The translations under genes were made by a program, and so were the position numbers. DNA of 5,683 nucleotides, from the NCBI GenBank assembly GCA_900313125.1, contig OMPZ01000163.1, positions 1 through 5,683 on the forward strand, written 5' to 3'. This document shows, in pieces, positions 1 through 5,593 of this stretch (its first letter is position 1; each line of letters opens with the position of its first letter). A model generated the notes under the pieces. The model ran no database searches and had not been told where the DNA came from. It saw only the letters and a program-made list of their open reading frames with translations. This stretch comes from an uncultured Eubacteriales bacterium (GTDB lineage Bacteria > Bacillota > Clostridia > Oscillospirales > Acutalibacteraceae).

Positions 1-1160
1 ATTACAGTCTTAGTGCATTGAATGTTAAGGGCGTTCTTACTGAAGGTGCAGTACTGTATTTTGATGATACTGTTTCCGGCACGCTGACAAATGGATATAC
101 AACAAGCGGAAATACAGCCGCACCGTCAACATATTTCAAGCTTAACGATGATTCGACCCACATCATAGATTGGAACAATGCAGAAACCGAGGCGTTTATC
201 AAGCTAAACGACAAATACAGCTACGATATAACCGGCGCGAGCCTTGTGCTTGACGGCTTGATCGGCGTGAAGTTTAAATTTAACCTTCCTGCCGACGAAA
301 AGGTAGATATTTCGTTTAAGTGGGGCAGCGAAAATCAGAATACCTATAGTGAGCCAATTTATGGCAATAATGACCCCGAACTGGTTTATACAACGTTATA
401 TATTTCCGCAAAGGAACTCAGCGACACCATTGCTTATACCATAAAAGAGTATAAAGGTGAGAATGATAGCTCGCTGACAGCCGAAGTTTTGGCAAGCGGC
501 ACATACTGCGTAAAGACCGATTATCTTGACAAGCTCAGCAGCCAAACAGAAGAGGTACAGCAAATGGCGAAAGCTGTTGCAAACTACGGCGCGGCGGCTC
601 AAACTCTGTTTAACTACAACACCGGAAAGCTTGCAAACGCCGGCTTAACATACAATAAGAGCAGCGGTATTACCGATATAGACACATGGGTCGCTTCATA
701 TAAGCCGTCTGAAATACCCGACGACTATAAAGAAGACGAGACCACAAAGCTCAGCTATTACGGAAGCTCCATGATATTAAATTCCAAAACCGTTATGAGA
801 ACTTATATACGAATGAGCGATCCGAGTGACGTTGATTCTTACCGTGTTTCGTATGGCAACCAATTTTTTTATTTTTCACCTATACAGTATGAAGAGGGCA
901 GCCATTACTTCTATTTCGACACCGACGGAATATCCCCGGATAAGCTTTCTACGCCGGTAGTGATCCATATTGCGGCAGGCTCAATTAACCAGTACAATTA
1001 TTTCACAAAAGAAAAGGACGTTATGACCTTCACCTACAGCCCGATGGACTACATCTACGCCGCGTACAAAAAGGGCAATGACAAAACCAAGGCTGCCGCA
1101 GCAGCGCTTTATTACTACGCAAAAGAAGCCGAGACCTACGCCAACAGCGTAAACAGCTAA
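1..1160 (+). CDS. C-terminal part of a large extracellular repeat-module protein (5' partial)
   Basis: The frame is open from base 3 to the TAA at 1158-1160, giving 385 visible residues. A TTG at 18 could be read as a start, but the frame stays open upstream to the window edge and no ribosome binding site is visible, so the gene almost certainly begins outside. The protein is rich in Tyr, Asn, Thr and Asp, with one Cys, as in secreted clostridial proteins. Two diverged copies of a module can be seen: copy A (about residues 79-206, nt 237-620) ends in NYGAAAQTLFNY, and copy B (about 252-382, nt 756-1148) ends in YYYAKEAETYAN. Each goes from a beta-rich start (LVLDGLIGVKFKF; SMILNSKTVMRTYIRM) to an Ala-rich helix at its end. 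I recall similar Ala/Tyr-rich ends (NYGAAAQ) in large secreted Ruminococcus-type proteins, but no named function. No LPXTG motif, dockerin or membrane anchor is present at the C-terminus. A peptide gene follows 15 bp downstream, probably on the same transcript. Confidence 0.85.
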   Translation, partial: YSLSALNVKGVLTEGAVLYFDDTVSGTLTNGYTTSGNTAAPSTYFKLNDDSTHIIDWNNAETEAFIKLNDKYSYDITGASLVLDGLIGVKFKFNLPADEKVDISFKWGSENQNTYSEPIYGNNDPELVYTTLYISAKELSDTIAYTIKEYKGENDSSLTAEVLASGTYCVKTDYLDKLSSQTEEVQQMAKAVANYGAAAQTLFNYNTGKLANAGLTYNKSSGITDIDTWVASYKPSEIPDDYKEDETTKLSYYGSSMILNSKTVMRTYIRMSDPSDVDSYRVSYGNQFFYFSPIQYEEGSHYFYFDTDGISPDKLSTPVVIHIAAGSINQYNYFTKEKDVMTFTYSPMDYIYAAYKKGNDKTKAAAAALYYYAKEAETYANSVNS

Positions 1161-1161
1161 C

Positions 1162-1167
1162 AGGAGG
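1162..1167 (+). promoter_or_regulatory. Ribosome binding site of the 42-aa peptide gene
   Basis: AGGAGG lies 8 nt before the ATG at 1176 and directly after the stop codon of the upstream gene. This perfect Shine-Dalgarno sequence is the main reason to treat the short downstream frame as a translated gene. Confidence 0.85.
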
Positions 1168-1175
1168 ACAATACG

Positions 1176-1304
1176 ATGAAGGAATACAAAGCTCCCGAGC
1201 TTGAGATAATAGATCTCGGCACACAGGATATCGTGACGGCAAGCGGCGAACCTTACGCCAAAGACGAAAACGAAATGGATATTTTCAGCACGCGCGATAT
1301 CTGA
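1176..1304 (+). CDS. Short acidic peptide, 42 aa, function unknown
   Basis: An ATG-to-TGA frame encodes 42 residues, starting MKEYKAPELEIIDLGTQDIV and ending IFSTRDI. It has a perfect AGGAGG 8 nt upstream, sits 15 bp after the stop of the large gene, and is followed 34 bp later by an intrinsic terminator, so it is the last gene of that transcript. It is acidic (11 Asp/Glu against 4 Lys/Arg) and has no signal peptide, membrane segment or Cys. The N-terminal pattern MKxYxxPxxExxxxxxxDIVTxSG looks familiar from short uncharacterised peptides in Clostridia genomes (from memory, not searched). It resembles a leader followed by a short variable core, the layout of some ribosomally made modified peptides, but no maturation enzyme is in view and the tail lacks the Cys/Ser/Thr richness of a lanthipeptide. 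It may instead be a small accessory of the secreted protein upstream. It is probably missed by gene callers because of its size. Confidence 0.75.
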   Translation: MKEYKAPELEIIDLGTQDIVTASGEPYAKDENEMDIFSTRDI

Positions 1305-1338
1305 CCCGATCCGCTGACAACACACTTTCAGCCCACTT

Positions 1339-1379
1339 CACAGCCGCAGTAACTGCATTAACTGCGGCTGTGTTTTTTT
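1339..1379 (+). terminator. Intrinsic terminator of the plus-strand transcript
   Basis: A perfect 12-bp stem (1339-1350 with 1361-1372, core CAGCCGCAGT/ACTGCGGCTG) has a 10-nt loop and is followed by seven T at 1373-1379. It ends the transcript carrying the large protein and the 42-aa peptide. Confidence 0.92.
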
Positions 1380-1390
1380 GCGCTTTCGCA

Positions 1391-1444
1391 AATAAAAACT
1401 ACGGTACCCCGCATCAGGGAGGTGAGACCTGACGCGGGGTACCG
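1391..1444 (-). terminator. Intrinsic terminator of the minus-strand envelope operon
   Basis: Bases 1402-1418 and 1428-1444 form a 17-bp inverted repeat with a 9-nt loop. The single imperfect position (A1413 opposite C1433) is an A·C mismatch in plus-strand RNA but a G·U pair in minus-strand RNA. The minus strand continues after a three-base spacer with TTTTTATTT (1398-1391... reading leftwards), whereas the plus-strand side has no T tract. It therefore ends the operon that finishes with the peptidase gene, whose stop is about 40 bp away. Confidence 0.88.
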
Positions 1445-1483
1445 CCTATTATAGAAAGGAATGAAACGCATTATTGAGACGCA

Positions 1484-2470
1484 TTACCGGCAGCCCGAGC
1501 CTTCTGTTTTCACTACCGCAAGGCTCATGCTGCCAAGCTCCTTGTATCTTTTGTCAACGAGCTTTTTTTCGTACTTGACGGAGCTTCGCGAGTCGAGAGG
1601 GTCGGAAAGGTAATAATACTTTTTGTCGTAGCCCACGAGCACCACGCAGTGTTCATGCAGCGGCCACACGAACTTCTCGCCCGTAAGCTCGCCGTATTCG
1701 TTCATAACGCTCCACTTCGAGCCTTTTTCACTTTCGATCATTCCCGTCGTGACCCAAAGAAGCACGGGAATATCGTTCGCGGTGTAAGTAAAGCTCAGCT
1801 CCTCGAGCGGCGTGCCAGTCGTGATCTGCGCGCTGATATCGTCAAAGAGGAAATTGTCGAGACTGCCCTTCACAACGGGCGGGTAGCAGCCCATTCCGCT
1901 GTACTCGTGCGGATTGCCGATGAACGCCATGTCCGGCGACATTCCGTACCACTTGCCGTCCTTATCGACGTGTACGTCTCCCCTGTTCATGTTTTTGTAT
2001 ATCTGGTTGAGCGTGATCTTGTCCTTCCCGTAGTAGGAAAGCACCATCGACGTGCTGACTATCTCGCAGCCTGTCAGCATTTTGTCCGACTGCGTGATGT
2101 GTGGGAATTTCATGACGTGCTTCTCGGGGGGCGGCGGCGGTTCAGGCTCTTCTACAGTTTCAGGCTCGTCGGGCGAATCAGCCGTTTCCTCCTGCACCTG
2201 CGGCTCGTCGAACGTCTGTACCGAGATCGGCTCGTCTGCGGTCTCGGGCGTGTCGGGCGTCTGCTCGGAAAGCTGTGCCGTCTCGCTTTGCATCTTAGCC
2301 GTGCGGAACGCGGACGCCGAACCGACTGCCGTGTTGACGAGCAAAACGGCAAGCACCACAGCGGTTATCGCCCCGGAACGGTTCTTTTCAAAAAAGCGTT
2401 GCTCCGCCCCGCTTTTCGCAGAGACTGCCGCGGCATCGCCGGGCGGATCTGTTTTTTTCGGAAAATCCAT
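1484..2470 (-). CDS. Membrane-anchored C39-family (C39_2-like) cysteine peptidase-like protein
   Basis: This 328-aa protein has a short polar cytoplasmic N-terminus (1-32), one hydrophobic segment (about 34-54, core TAVVLAVLLVNTAVG), a Pro/Glu/Thr/Asp-rich linker (about 60-117, including PPPPP) and a C-terminal domain (about 119-323) like the peptidase_C39_2 group of papain-like peptidases. The candidate catalytic set is Q127 (oxyanion, in PHITQSDK), C135 (in LTGCEIVSTSM), H274 (in HEHCVVLVGYD) and D290 (in YYYLSDPL), all in family order. The topology puts the domain outside the cell on a flexible stalk. The substrate is unknown: it may cut a protein or peptide, or act on peptidoglycan as some papain-fold enzymes do. 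It is not the N-terminal C39 domain of a bacteriocin ABC exporter, as there is no ABC part. It is the last gene of a three-gene operon, 42 bp after the lipoprotein gene. The ATG at 2470 has only a moderate ribosome binding site (GGGAG at 2482-2486, spacer 11). Confidence 0.85.
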   Translation of the reverse strand: MDFPKKTDPPGDAAAVSAKSGAEQRFFEKNRSGAITAVVLAVLLVNTAVGSASAFRTAKMQSETAQLSEQTPDTPETADEPISVQTFDEPQVQEETADSPDEPETVEEPEPPPPPEKHVMKFPHITQSDKMLTGCEIVSTSMVLSYYGKDKITLNQIYKNMNRGDVHVDKDGKWYGMSPDMAFIGNPHEYSGMGCYPPVVKGSLDNFLFDDISAQITTGTPLEELSFTYTANDIPVLLWVTTGMIESEKGSKWSVMNEYGELTGEKFVWPLHEHCVVLVGYDKKYYYLSDPLDSRSSVKYEKKLVDKRYKELGSMSLAVVKTEGSGCR

Positions 2471-2481
2471 ATAGTTTTCGG

Positions 2482-2486
2482 CTCCC
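2482..2486 (-). promoter_or_regulatory. Weak ribosome binding site of the C39-like gene
   Basis: GGGAG on the minus strand lies 11 nt before the ATG at 2470. It is weaker and further away than the sites of the two upstream genes, so the peptidase may be made at a lower level from the shared transcript. Confidence 0.5.
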
Positions 2487-2512
2487 GTCGTTAAAATTTC
2501 GGTGGGTCGATA

Positions 2513-4318
2513 TCATTCGCTCTGGGTGTCCGTATCGCTCTCGGCCAGCGTAAGCTGAGCGGCGTTGTCCGCGTCGATAGTGAACTTGAACGATACGCGG
2601 CGCGACTTCTCGGCGTTCTCTTTGCCGCTTATGTCGAGTATCGGGTAATCGTCGGCGTAGCCTACAGACTTCATCAGCTTGCCCATTTCGGTCTGAGCTG
2701 CGGAGTCCATTCCGACCTCGCTCGACAGGCAGTATTTCATTACTTCTTCGGCACGCTTCTTTGAAAGCTCCTCATTGTGCGAACGCTCGCCCGTAGAGTC
2801 GGTGTGGCCCTCGACCATGATCTCCGAAACGAAGCCCTCGTAATCGTCCTTGAGGATAACGGAGGAGTACGCCTTGATGAACTTCTTGAGATAATCCTTG
2901 CCCTCCGTGGAAAGATCGTACTTGTCAACCGCGAAGAGTATCTTTGAATCGAGCATCATCTCGCCTGTTTCGTCGTTGTACTCAACGCTTATGCCCTCTG
3001 CTTCAAACGCCTTCATCAGCTCTTCGATCAGGCTCTTTTTCTTCTTGAGCACAGCCGCCGCCGTATCCTCTTTAAAGCCCTCGACAGCCTTATCGTCCGA
3101 GGTGGGTATGCCGCCGAGCATATACTCCTTGTAGGTAGCGATGTAGGAATACATATTCTCGCCGTCCGTAAGGATCAGACCGTCGATATCGCAATAGAAA
3201 TAAACGAACTCGTAAGCGTGGCGCGTGCCGTCATTATCCGCCCACGAGAAATTGAGGATACCGTTGTCTTGAAAATGACCTACGCCGTTGTCAAAATCCT
3301 CGAGATACTCGCCGCCGTCGTCGGTAACTATAGTAAAGCGCGATTCGCTGTCTTCGGACGGATGAGGATAAGCAGCTATATTGAAGCCCGCAATGTTATC
3401 TATCTTGTTGTCGGACGGGTGTGCGTATCCATAGCTTAAAGCCAGGTTATCTTTGCTAAGCTTATCCGACAGACCTTTTGCCGTGAGCGTTTTTTGGCTT
3501 TCGCCCTTCGACAGCGTGAGCGTCTTGCCGGTGAACTCAAAGCTGTAATCATACGTTGTGTCGCAAAGAGCATACTGCGTTACTATGGTGTAGCCGTTTT
3601 CATCTTTGCCGGTCTCCATCTGGCGCAGCGGCGTAAAATACAGCCTGCCGTCCTCAACGTAATATGCTCCTATTATATCGACGCCATAGTAGCTGCCGCC
3701 CGAGCCTTTTGTCAAGAAGGTCAATTCCATCCAGTTATACTTCTTTATATTCGAGAACAAACTTAACCCAAGCCAGTTGCGTCCTGCCCTCAGTCCTATC
3801 GGCACGGTACTCACTTCCCGGTCTTTTTGAGTACTGTAATCATAGATTGTCTGCCATTTGATATTTCTCACAAAATTCTTGAAGCCGTCCGACTCTTCCG
3901 ACATTTCGGTATCGTTGGGACCGTAAAAATCCTCGCTGCCATAATCGCCATAGAACATTTGCGGCGTATACGTTATGTTTTCATAGACCTCGTCGGGGTC
4001 GAGATGACCGTCTTTGATGTAGTATTCCTCAAGGTTCGTATACTGTTTGATATTCATAAGAGTTTCGTCGGAATACTCATAAGGGCAGTCGGTCTCGTCC
4101 TCCGACAGCAGCCCATCGTCGACAGGCTTCTCCGGCTCGGCTTTGGCTTCTTCCTCTGCCCCGCCCTCGGTATCGGCAGCCGGCGTACCGTCAGACGCGG
4201 CCGTACCCGTACTGCCCGTATTTCCGCCCGACGGCGAAGAGCTGTTACAGCCGGCAAGTATTACTATCGCGCCTGCCAGCAAACCGCACAGTATGCGCTT
4301 ATATATTTTTATATTCAT
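2513..4318 (-). CDS. Lipoprotein with paralogous ectodomain and C-terminal OmpA-like peptidoglycan-binding domain
   Basis: This 601-aa protein starts with a lipoprotein signal (hydrophobic 9-22, lipobox LAGC with lipidated C24). A low-complexity Ser/Gly/Thr/Glu tether follows (25-70), then an unnamed ectodomain (about 80-400). After a Lys/Glu helix (about 413-440) comes an OmpA-family domain (about 443-580). Its signature is clear: ILFAVDKYDLSTEGKDYL (460-477), VEGHTDSTG (502-510), NEELSKKRAEEV (515-526) and SRRVSFKF (572-579). D507 and R522 match the Asp and Arg that bind diaminopimelate in the Pal/OmpA/MotB family. The ectodomain matches the protein encoded just upstream (for example FSWADNDG against FSWSDLDG, and DGENMYSY against DGENIYSY). 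The protein should be held by lipid in the membrane and by its OmpA domain in the wall. OmpA domains on lipoproteins are typical of Gram-negative Pal and less usual in a monoderm. ZorB and MotB were considered, but no MotA/ZorA partner or transmembrane helix is present. The ATG at 4318 has AAGGAGG 9 nt upstream. Confidence 0.92.
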   Translation of the reverse strand: MNIKIYKRILCGLLAGAIVILAGCNSSSPSGGNTGSTGTAASDGTPAADTEGGAEEEAKAEPEKPVDDGLLSEDETDCPYEYSDETLMNIKQYTNLEEYYIKDGHLDPDEVYENITYTPQMFYGDYGSEDFYGPNDTEMSEESDGFKNFVRNIKWQTIYDYSTQKDREVSTVPIGLRAGRNWLGLSLFSNIKKYNWMELTFLTKGSGGSYYGVDIIGAYYVEDGRLYFTPLRQMETGKDENGYTIVTQYALCDTTYDYSFEFTGKTLTLSKGESQKTLTAKGLSDKLSKDNLALSYGYAHPSDNKIDNIAGFNIAAYPHPSEDSESRFTIVTDDGGEYLEDFDNGVGHFQDNGILNFSWADNDGTRHAYEFVYFYCDIDGLILTDGENMYSYIATYKEYMLGGIPTSDDKAVEGFKEDTAAAVLKKKKSLIEELMKAFEAEGISVEYNDETGEMMLDSKILFAVDKYDLSTEGKDYLKKFIKAYSSVILKDDYEGFVSEIMVEGHTDSTGERSHNEELSKKRAEEVMKYCLSSEVGMDSAAQTEMGKLMKSVGYADDYPILDISGKENAEKSRRVSFKFTIDADNAAQLTLAESDTDTQSE

Positions 4319-4327
4319 CGATAAGCC

Positions 4328-4334
4328 CCTCCTT
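4328..4334 (-). promoter_or_regulatory. Ribosome binding site of the lipoprotein gene, overlapping the upstream stop
   Basis: AAGGAGG on the minus strand lies 9 nt before the ATG at 4318. Its first bases belong to the TAA stop (4333-4335) of the preceding gene, so the two genes are tightly coupled. Confidence 0.88.
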
Positions 4335-5292
4335 ACGTTCTGCGGCAGTAGCTGTAAATATTTTCTCCGTCAAGGAGATAGATACTGTATTCTCCGAGTA
4401 CATACGCACACTTGTAGGAATGTACCGACCCGTCAAGATCGGACCAAGAGAAATCAAAAATACCGTCGTCTCCGAAATAACCGCATACGTTTTTAATTTC
4501 GTAATCCTTTTTCCCGGTCGTACACACAGTAAATCCGGGGAACATCGGCTTTCCGTCACTATCATATCCGCGATAGATCTCGATATACTCAATATCTTCA
4601 AACTTTTTGCCGTCCTTGGGTACTGCTTCGATACTCAGAGACTCTCTGAAATAACTGTCAAAGCGGCAATCCATCATCGTCACTTCGTCGCCCTCGTAAG
4701 ATAACGTGACCGAACCGTCGGGAGCGAGCGTCACATCATAAGTAAGAGGCTCGTCATTATTTCCGTAAATGCCTGTAAAGCTTAGCTTGCCGTCGGCAAA
4801 TTCGCACCCACAGTACTCGTAATAAACGGTACCGTCCTCTCTAAGAAAATATATTTCATTAAGGGTGTCGTCTTCGTAGTTTTCTCTCATATAGTAGGCA
4901 TACGGCACCGGACAGAACTTATCGCCATATTCCGGTTCTATGCGCTTTTTATGCTTTTTTAGGAACTTCTTGACCATATCGGGATCTTCATCATCAAAGC
5001 CCTCCACGCAATAGGTACCCGAAAAGTAATCTCTTTCGTAAGTGAGGTTTTTGAAGATCTCCTTGGCGTCGAGCTCGGCATCTGACTTGTACAGCTTTAA
5101 GTTGCCGTACTTCGCCACCCACCTCGGCGAGCTTTTGTCGATCTTGTCGTTTTTCTTTTCCGCGGCATACGCCGTCAAAAAAGAGCTGCCGGTCTGCGTT
5201 TGCGCGCCCGCCCAAGAGGGAACACCGATCAGCACCGCTGCGGCGCAGACTGCACAGGCAAGTCTTTTGATCGCGCTTTTGTTAAATTTCAT
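4333..5292 (-). CDS. Secreted cysteine-rich protein, paralogue of the lipoprotein ectodomain
   Basis: The protein has 319 aa from the ATG at 5292, or 320 from an adjacent GTG at 5295 (numbering below uses the GTG as 1). ATG is preferred as the commoner start codon; AAGGAG at 5303-5308 is 10 nt from ATG and 7 nt from GTG, so both are possible. A class I signal peptide is evident: basic start KFNKSAIKR, hydrophobic 12-25, likely cleavage after AGA (about 31) or AYA (about 44). The two Cys inside it do not form a lipobox. The mature part is acidic and aromatic-rich, with nine Cys (96, 128, 162, 164, 210, 258, 271, 296, 317). It matches the next gene's ectodomain near the start (YGNLKLY, LDAKEIFKNLTY against YTNLEEY, LDPDEVYENITY) and at the end (FGDDGIFDFSW, LLDGENIYSY), but ends where that protein goes on into its OmpA domain. 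I do not recognise a named domain. As first gene of the operon, 14 bp ahead of the lipoprotein gene, it may pair with or compete with that protein. Confidence 0.88.
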   Translation of the reverse strand: MKFNKSAIKRLACAVCAAAVLIGVPSWAGAQTQTGSSFLTAYAAEKKNDKIDKSSPRWVAKYGNLKLYKSDAELDAKEIFKNLTYERDYFSGTYCVEGFDDEDPDMVKKFLKKHKKRIEPEYGDKFCPVPYAYYMRENYEDDTLNEIYFLREDGTVYYEYCGCEFADGKLSFTGIYGNNDEPLTYDVTLAPDGSVTLSYEGDEVTMMDCRFDSYFRESLSIEAVPKDGKKFEDIEYIEIYRGYDSDGKPMFPGFTVCTTGKKDYEIKNVCGYFGDDGIFDFSWSDLDGSVHSYKCAYVLGEYSIYLLDGENIYSYCRRT

Positions 5293-5302
5293 CACACATC
5301 GT

Positions 5303-5308
5303 CTCCTT
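5303..5308 (-). promoter_or_regulatory. Ribosome binding site of the secreted-protein gene
   Basis: AAGGAG on the minus strand is 10 nt before the ATG at 5292 and 7 nt before the GTG at 5295. It does not decide between them. A third start-like ATG at 5299 is out of frame and closes after five codons. Confidence 0.8.
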
Positions 5309-5347
5309 CTGCTTTCGCATTAATTTGTTGTCTCTTATTATCGTCAA

Positions 5348-5376
5348 TTGCCAATACATCTCACGACAATTATAAT
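5348..5376 (+). promoter_or_regulatory. Possible plus-strand promoter overlapping the operon promoter
   Basis: TTGCCA (5348-5353) and TATAAT (5371-5376) are 17 bp apart on the plus strand, pointing towards the tRNAs. The -10 shares four bases with the minus-strand -10 (5369-5374), so polymerase could use only one direction at a time. The AT-rich setting makes a chance match possible. Confidence 0.4.
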
Positions 5377-5398
5377 ATATTTTGTACATCATTGTCAA
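5369..5398 (-). promoter_or_regulatory. Consensus sigma-A promoter of the three-gene envelope operon
   Basis: On the minus strand a perfect -35 TTGACA (5398-5393) and a perfect -10 TATAAT (5374-5369) are separated by 18 bp of AT-rich DNA. Transcription should begin near 5362, leaving a leader of about 70 nt before the first start codon. The -35 lies inside an 11-bp interrupted palindrome (CATTG-T-CAATG, 5390-5400) that could be an operator. Two full consensus hexamers suggest strong expression unless repressed. Confidence 0.85.
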
Positions 5399-5458
5399 TG
5401 AATTTCCAAATTCCCTTAAATTATTTTTCCGGGGAGCGATAAAATTTTACTTAACCAG

Positions 5459-5487
5459 TTGACAAACCGCGGCGTTTATGGTAAGAT
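5459..5487 (+). promoter_or_regulatory. Promoter of the tRNA-Asp/tRNA-Thr transcript (extended -10)
   Basis: A perfect -35 TTGACA (5459-5464) is followed after 17 bp by TAAGAT (5482-5487), which matches 4 of 6 of the -10 consensus and is preceded by TGG (5479-5481), an extended -10. Transcription should begin near 5494, about 23 nt before the mature tRNA-Asp. Confidence 0.75.
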
Positions 5488-5493
5488 AATAAG

Positions 5494-5510
5494 GCGGTCA
5501 AGCTGACCGC
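5494..5510 (+). other. Leader hairpin before tRNA-Asp
   Basis: GCGGTCA (5494-5500) and TGACCGC (5504-5510) form a perfect 7-bp stem with a 3-nt loop, placed at the expected transcript 5' end. No T tract follows, so it is not a terminator. It may protect or help process the precursor; the role is inferred. Confidence 0.5.
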
Positions 5511-5516
5511 AAAAGT

Positions 5517-5593
5517 GGCCCGGTAGTTCAGTTGGTTAGAACGCTAGCCTGTCACGCTAGAGGTCGACGGTTCGAGCCCGTTCCGGGTCGCCA
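5517..5593 (+). tRNA. tRNA-Asp (anticodon GTC), CCA encoded
   Basis: The cloverleaf is complete. Acceptor GGCCCGG (5517-5523) pairs with CCGGGTC (5583-5589), with one G-U. The D stem is GTTC/GAAC. The anticodon stem CTAGC/GCTAG holds loop CTGTCAC, with GTC at 5551-5553 reading Asp codons. The T arm has stem GACGG/CCGTT around TTCGAGC. Discriminator G5590, the Asp identity base, is followed by an encoded CCA (5591-5593). It is first in a two-tRNA transcript, 6 bp before tRNA-Thr. Confidence 0.97.

Noticed and set aside
18..20. TTG as the true start of the first gene
   Set aside because: The frame is open upstream to the window edge and no Shine-Dalgarno sequence is visible, so the gene is better read as truncated by the window.
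1466..1486. Direct repeat ACGCATTA at 1466-1473 and 1479-1486, possible attachment or insertion scar
   Set aside because: Eight bases is short, the second copy overlaps the peptidase stop codon, and no mobile element is nearby.
2451..2457. Run of seven A in the fifth to seventh codons of the C39-like gene as a slippage or frameshift site
   Set aside because: The frame is intact on both sides and one such run is expected by chance; nothing else suggests programmed slippage.
1484..2470. C39-like protein as a bacteriocin leader peptidase for the 42-aa peptide
   Set aside because: The peptide has no double-glycine site, the peptidase lacks an ABC transporter, and the two genes are on opposite strands in different transcripts.
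1649..2494. Long open frame of 281 codons on the plus strand opposite the peptidase gene
   Set aside because: It is rich in Arg, His and Val with no domain, and lies wholly antisense to a gene with a clear catalytic motif set. It is a shadow frame of GC-rich codons.
2513..4318. Lipoprotein as a ZorB or MotB homologue of a defence or motor system
   Set aside because: The OmpA domain is shared with those proteins, but the N-terminus is a lipobox rather than a transmembrane helix, and no ZorA/MotA or helicase-like partner is nearby.
3827..4324. Plus-strand frame of 165 codons opposite the lipoprotein N-terminus
   Set aside because: Arg-rich at the end with no ribosome binding site, and antisense to the signal peptide and tether of a well-supported gene.
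5318..5346. Second minus-strand promoter (TTGACG, 17 bp, ATTAAT) closer to the secreted-protein gene
   Set aside because: The -10 matches only 4 of 6 bases and the perfect promoter upstream explains transcription; such matches are common in AT-rich leaders.
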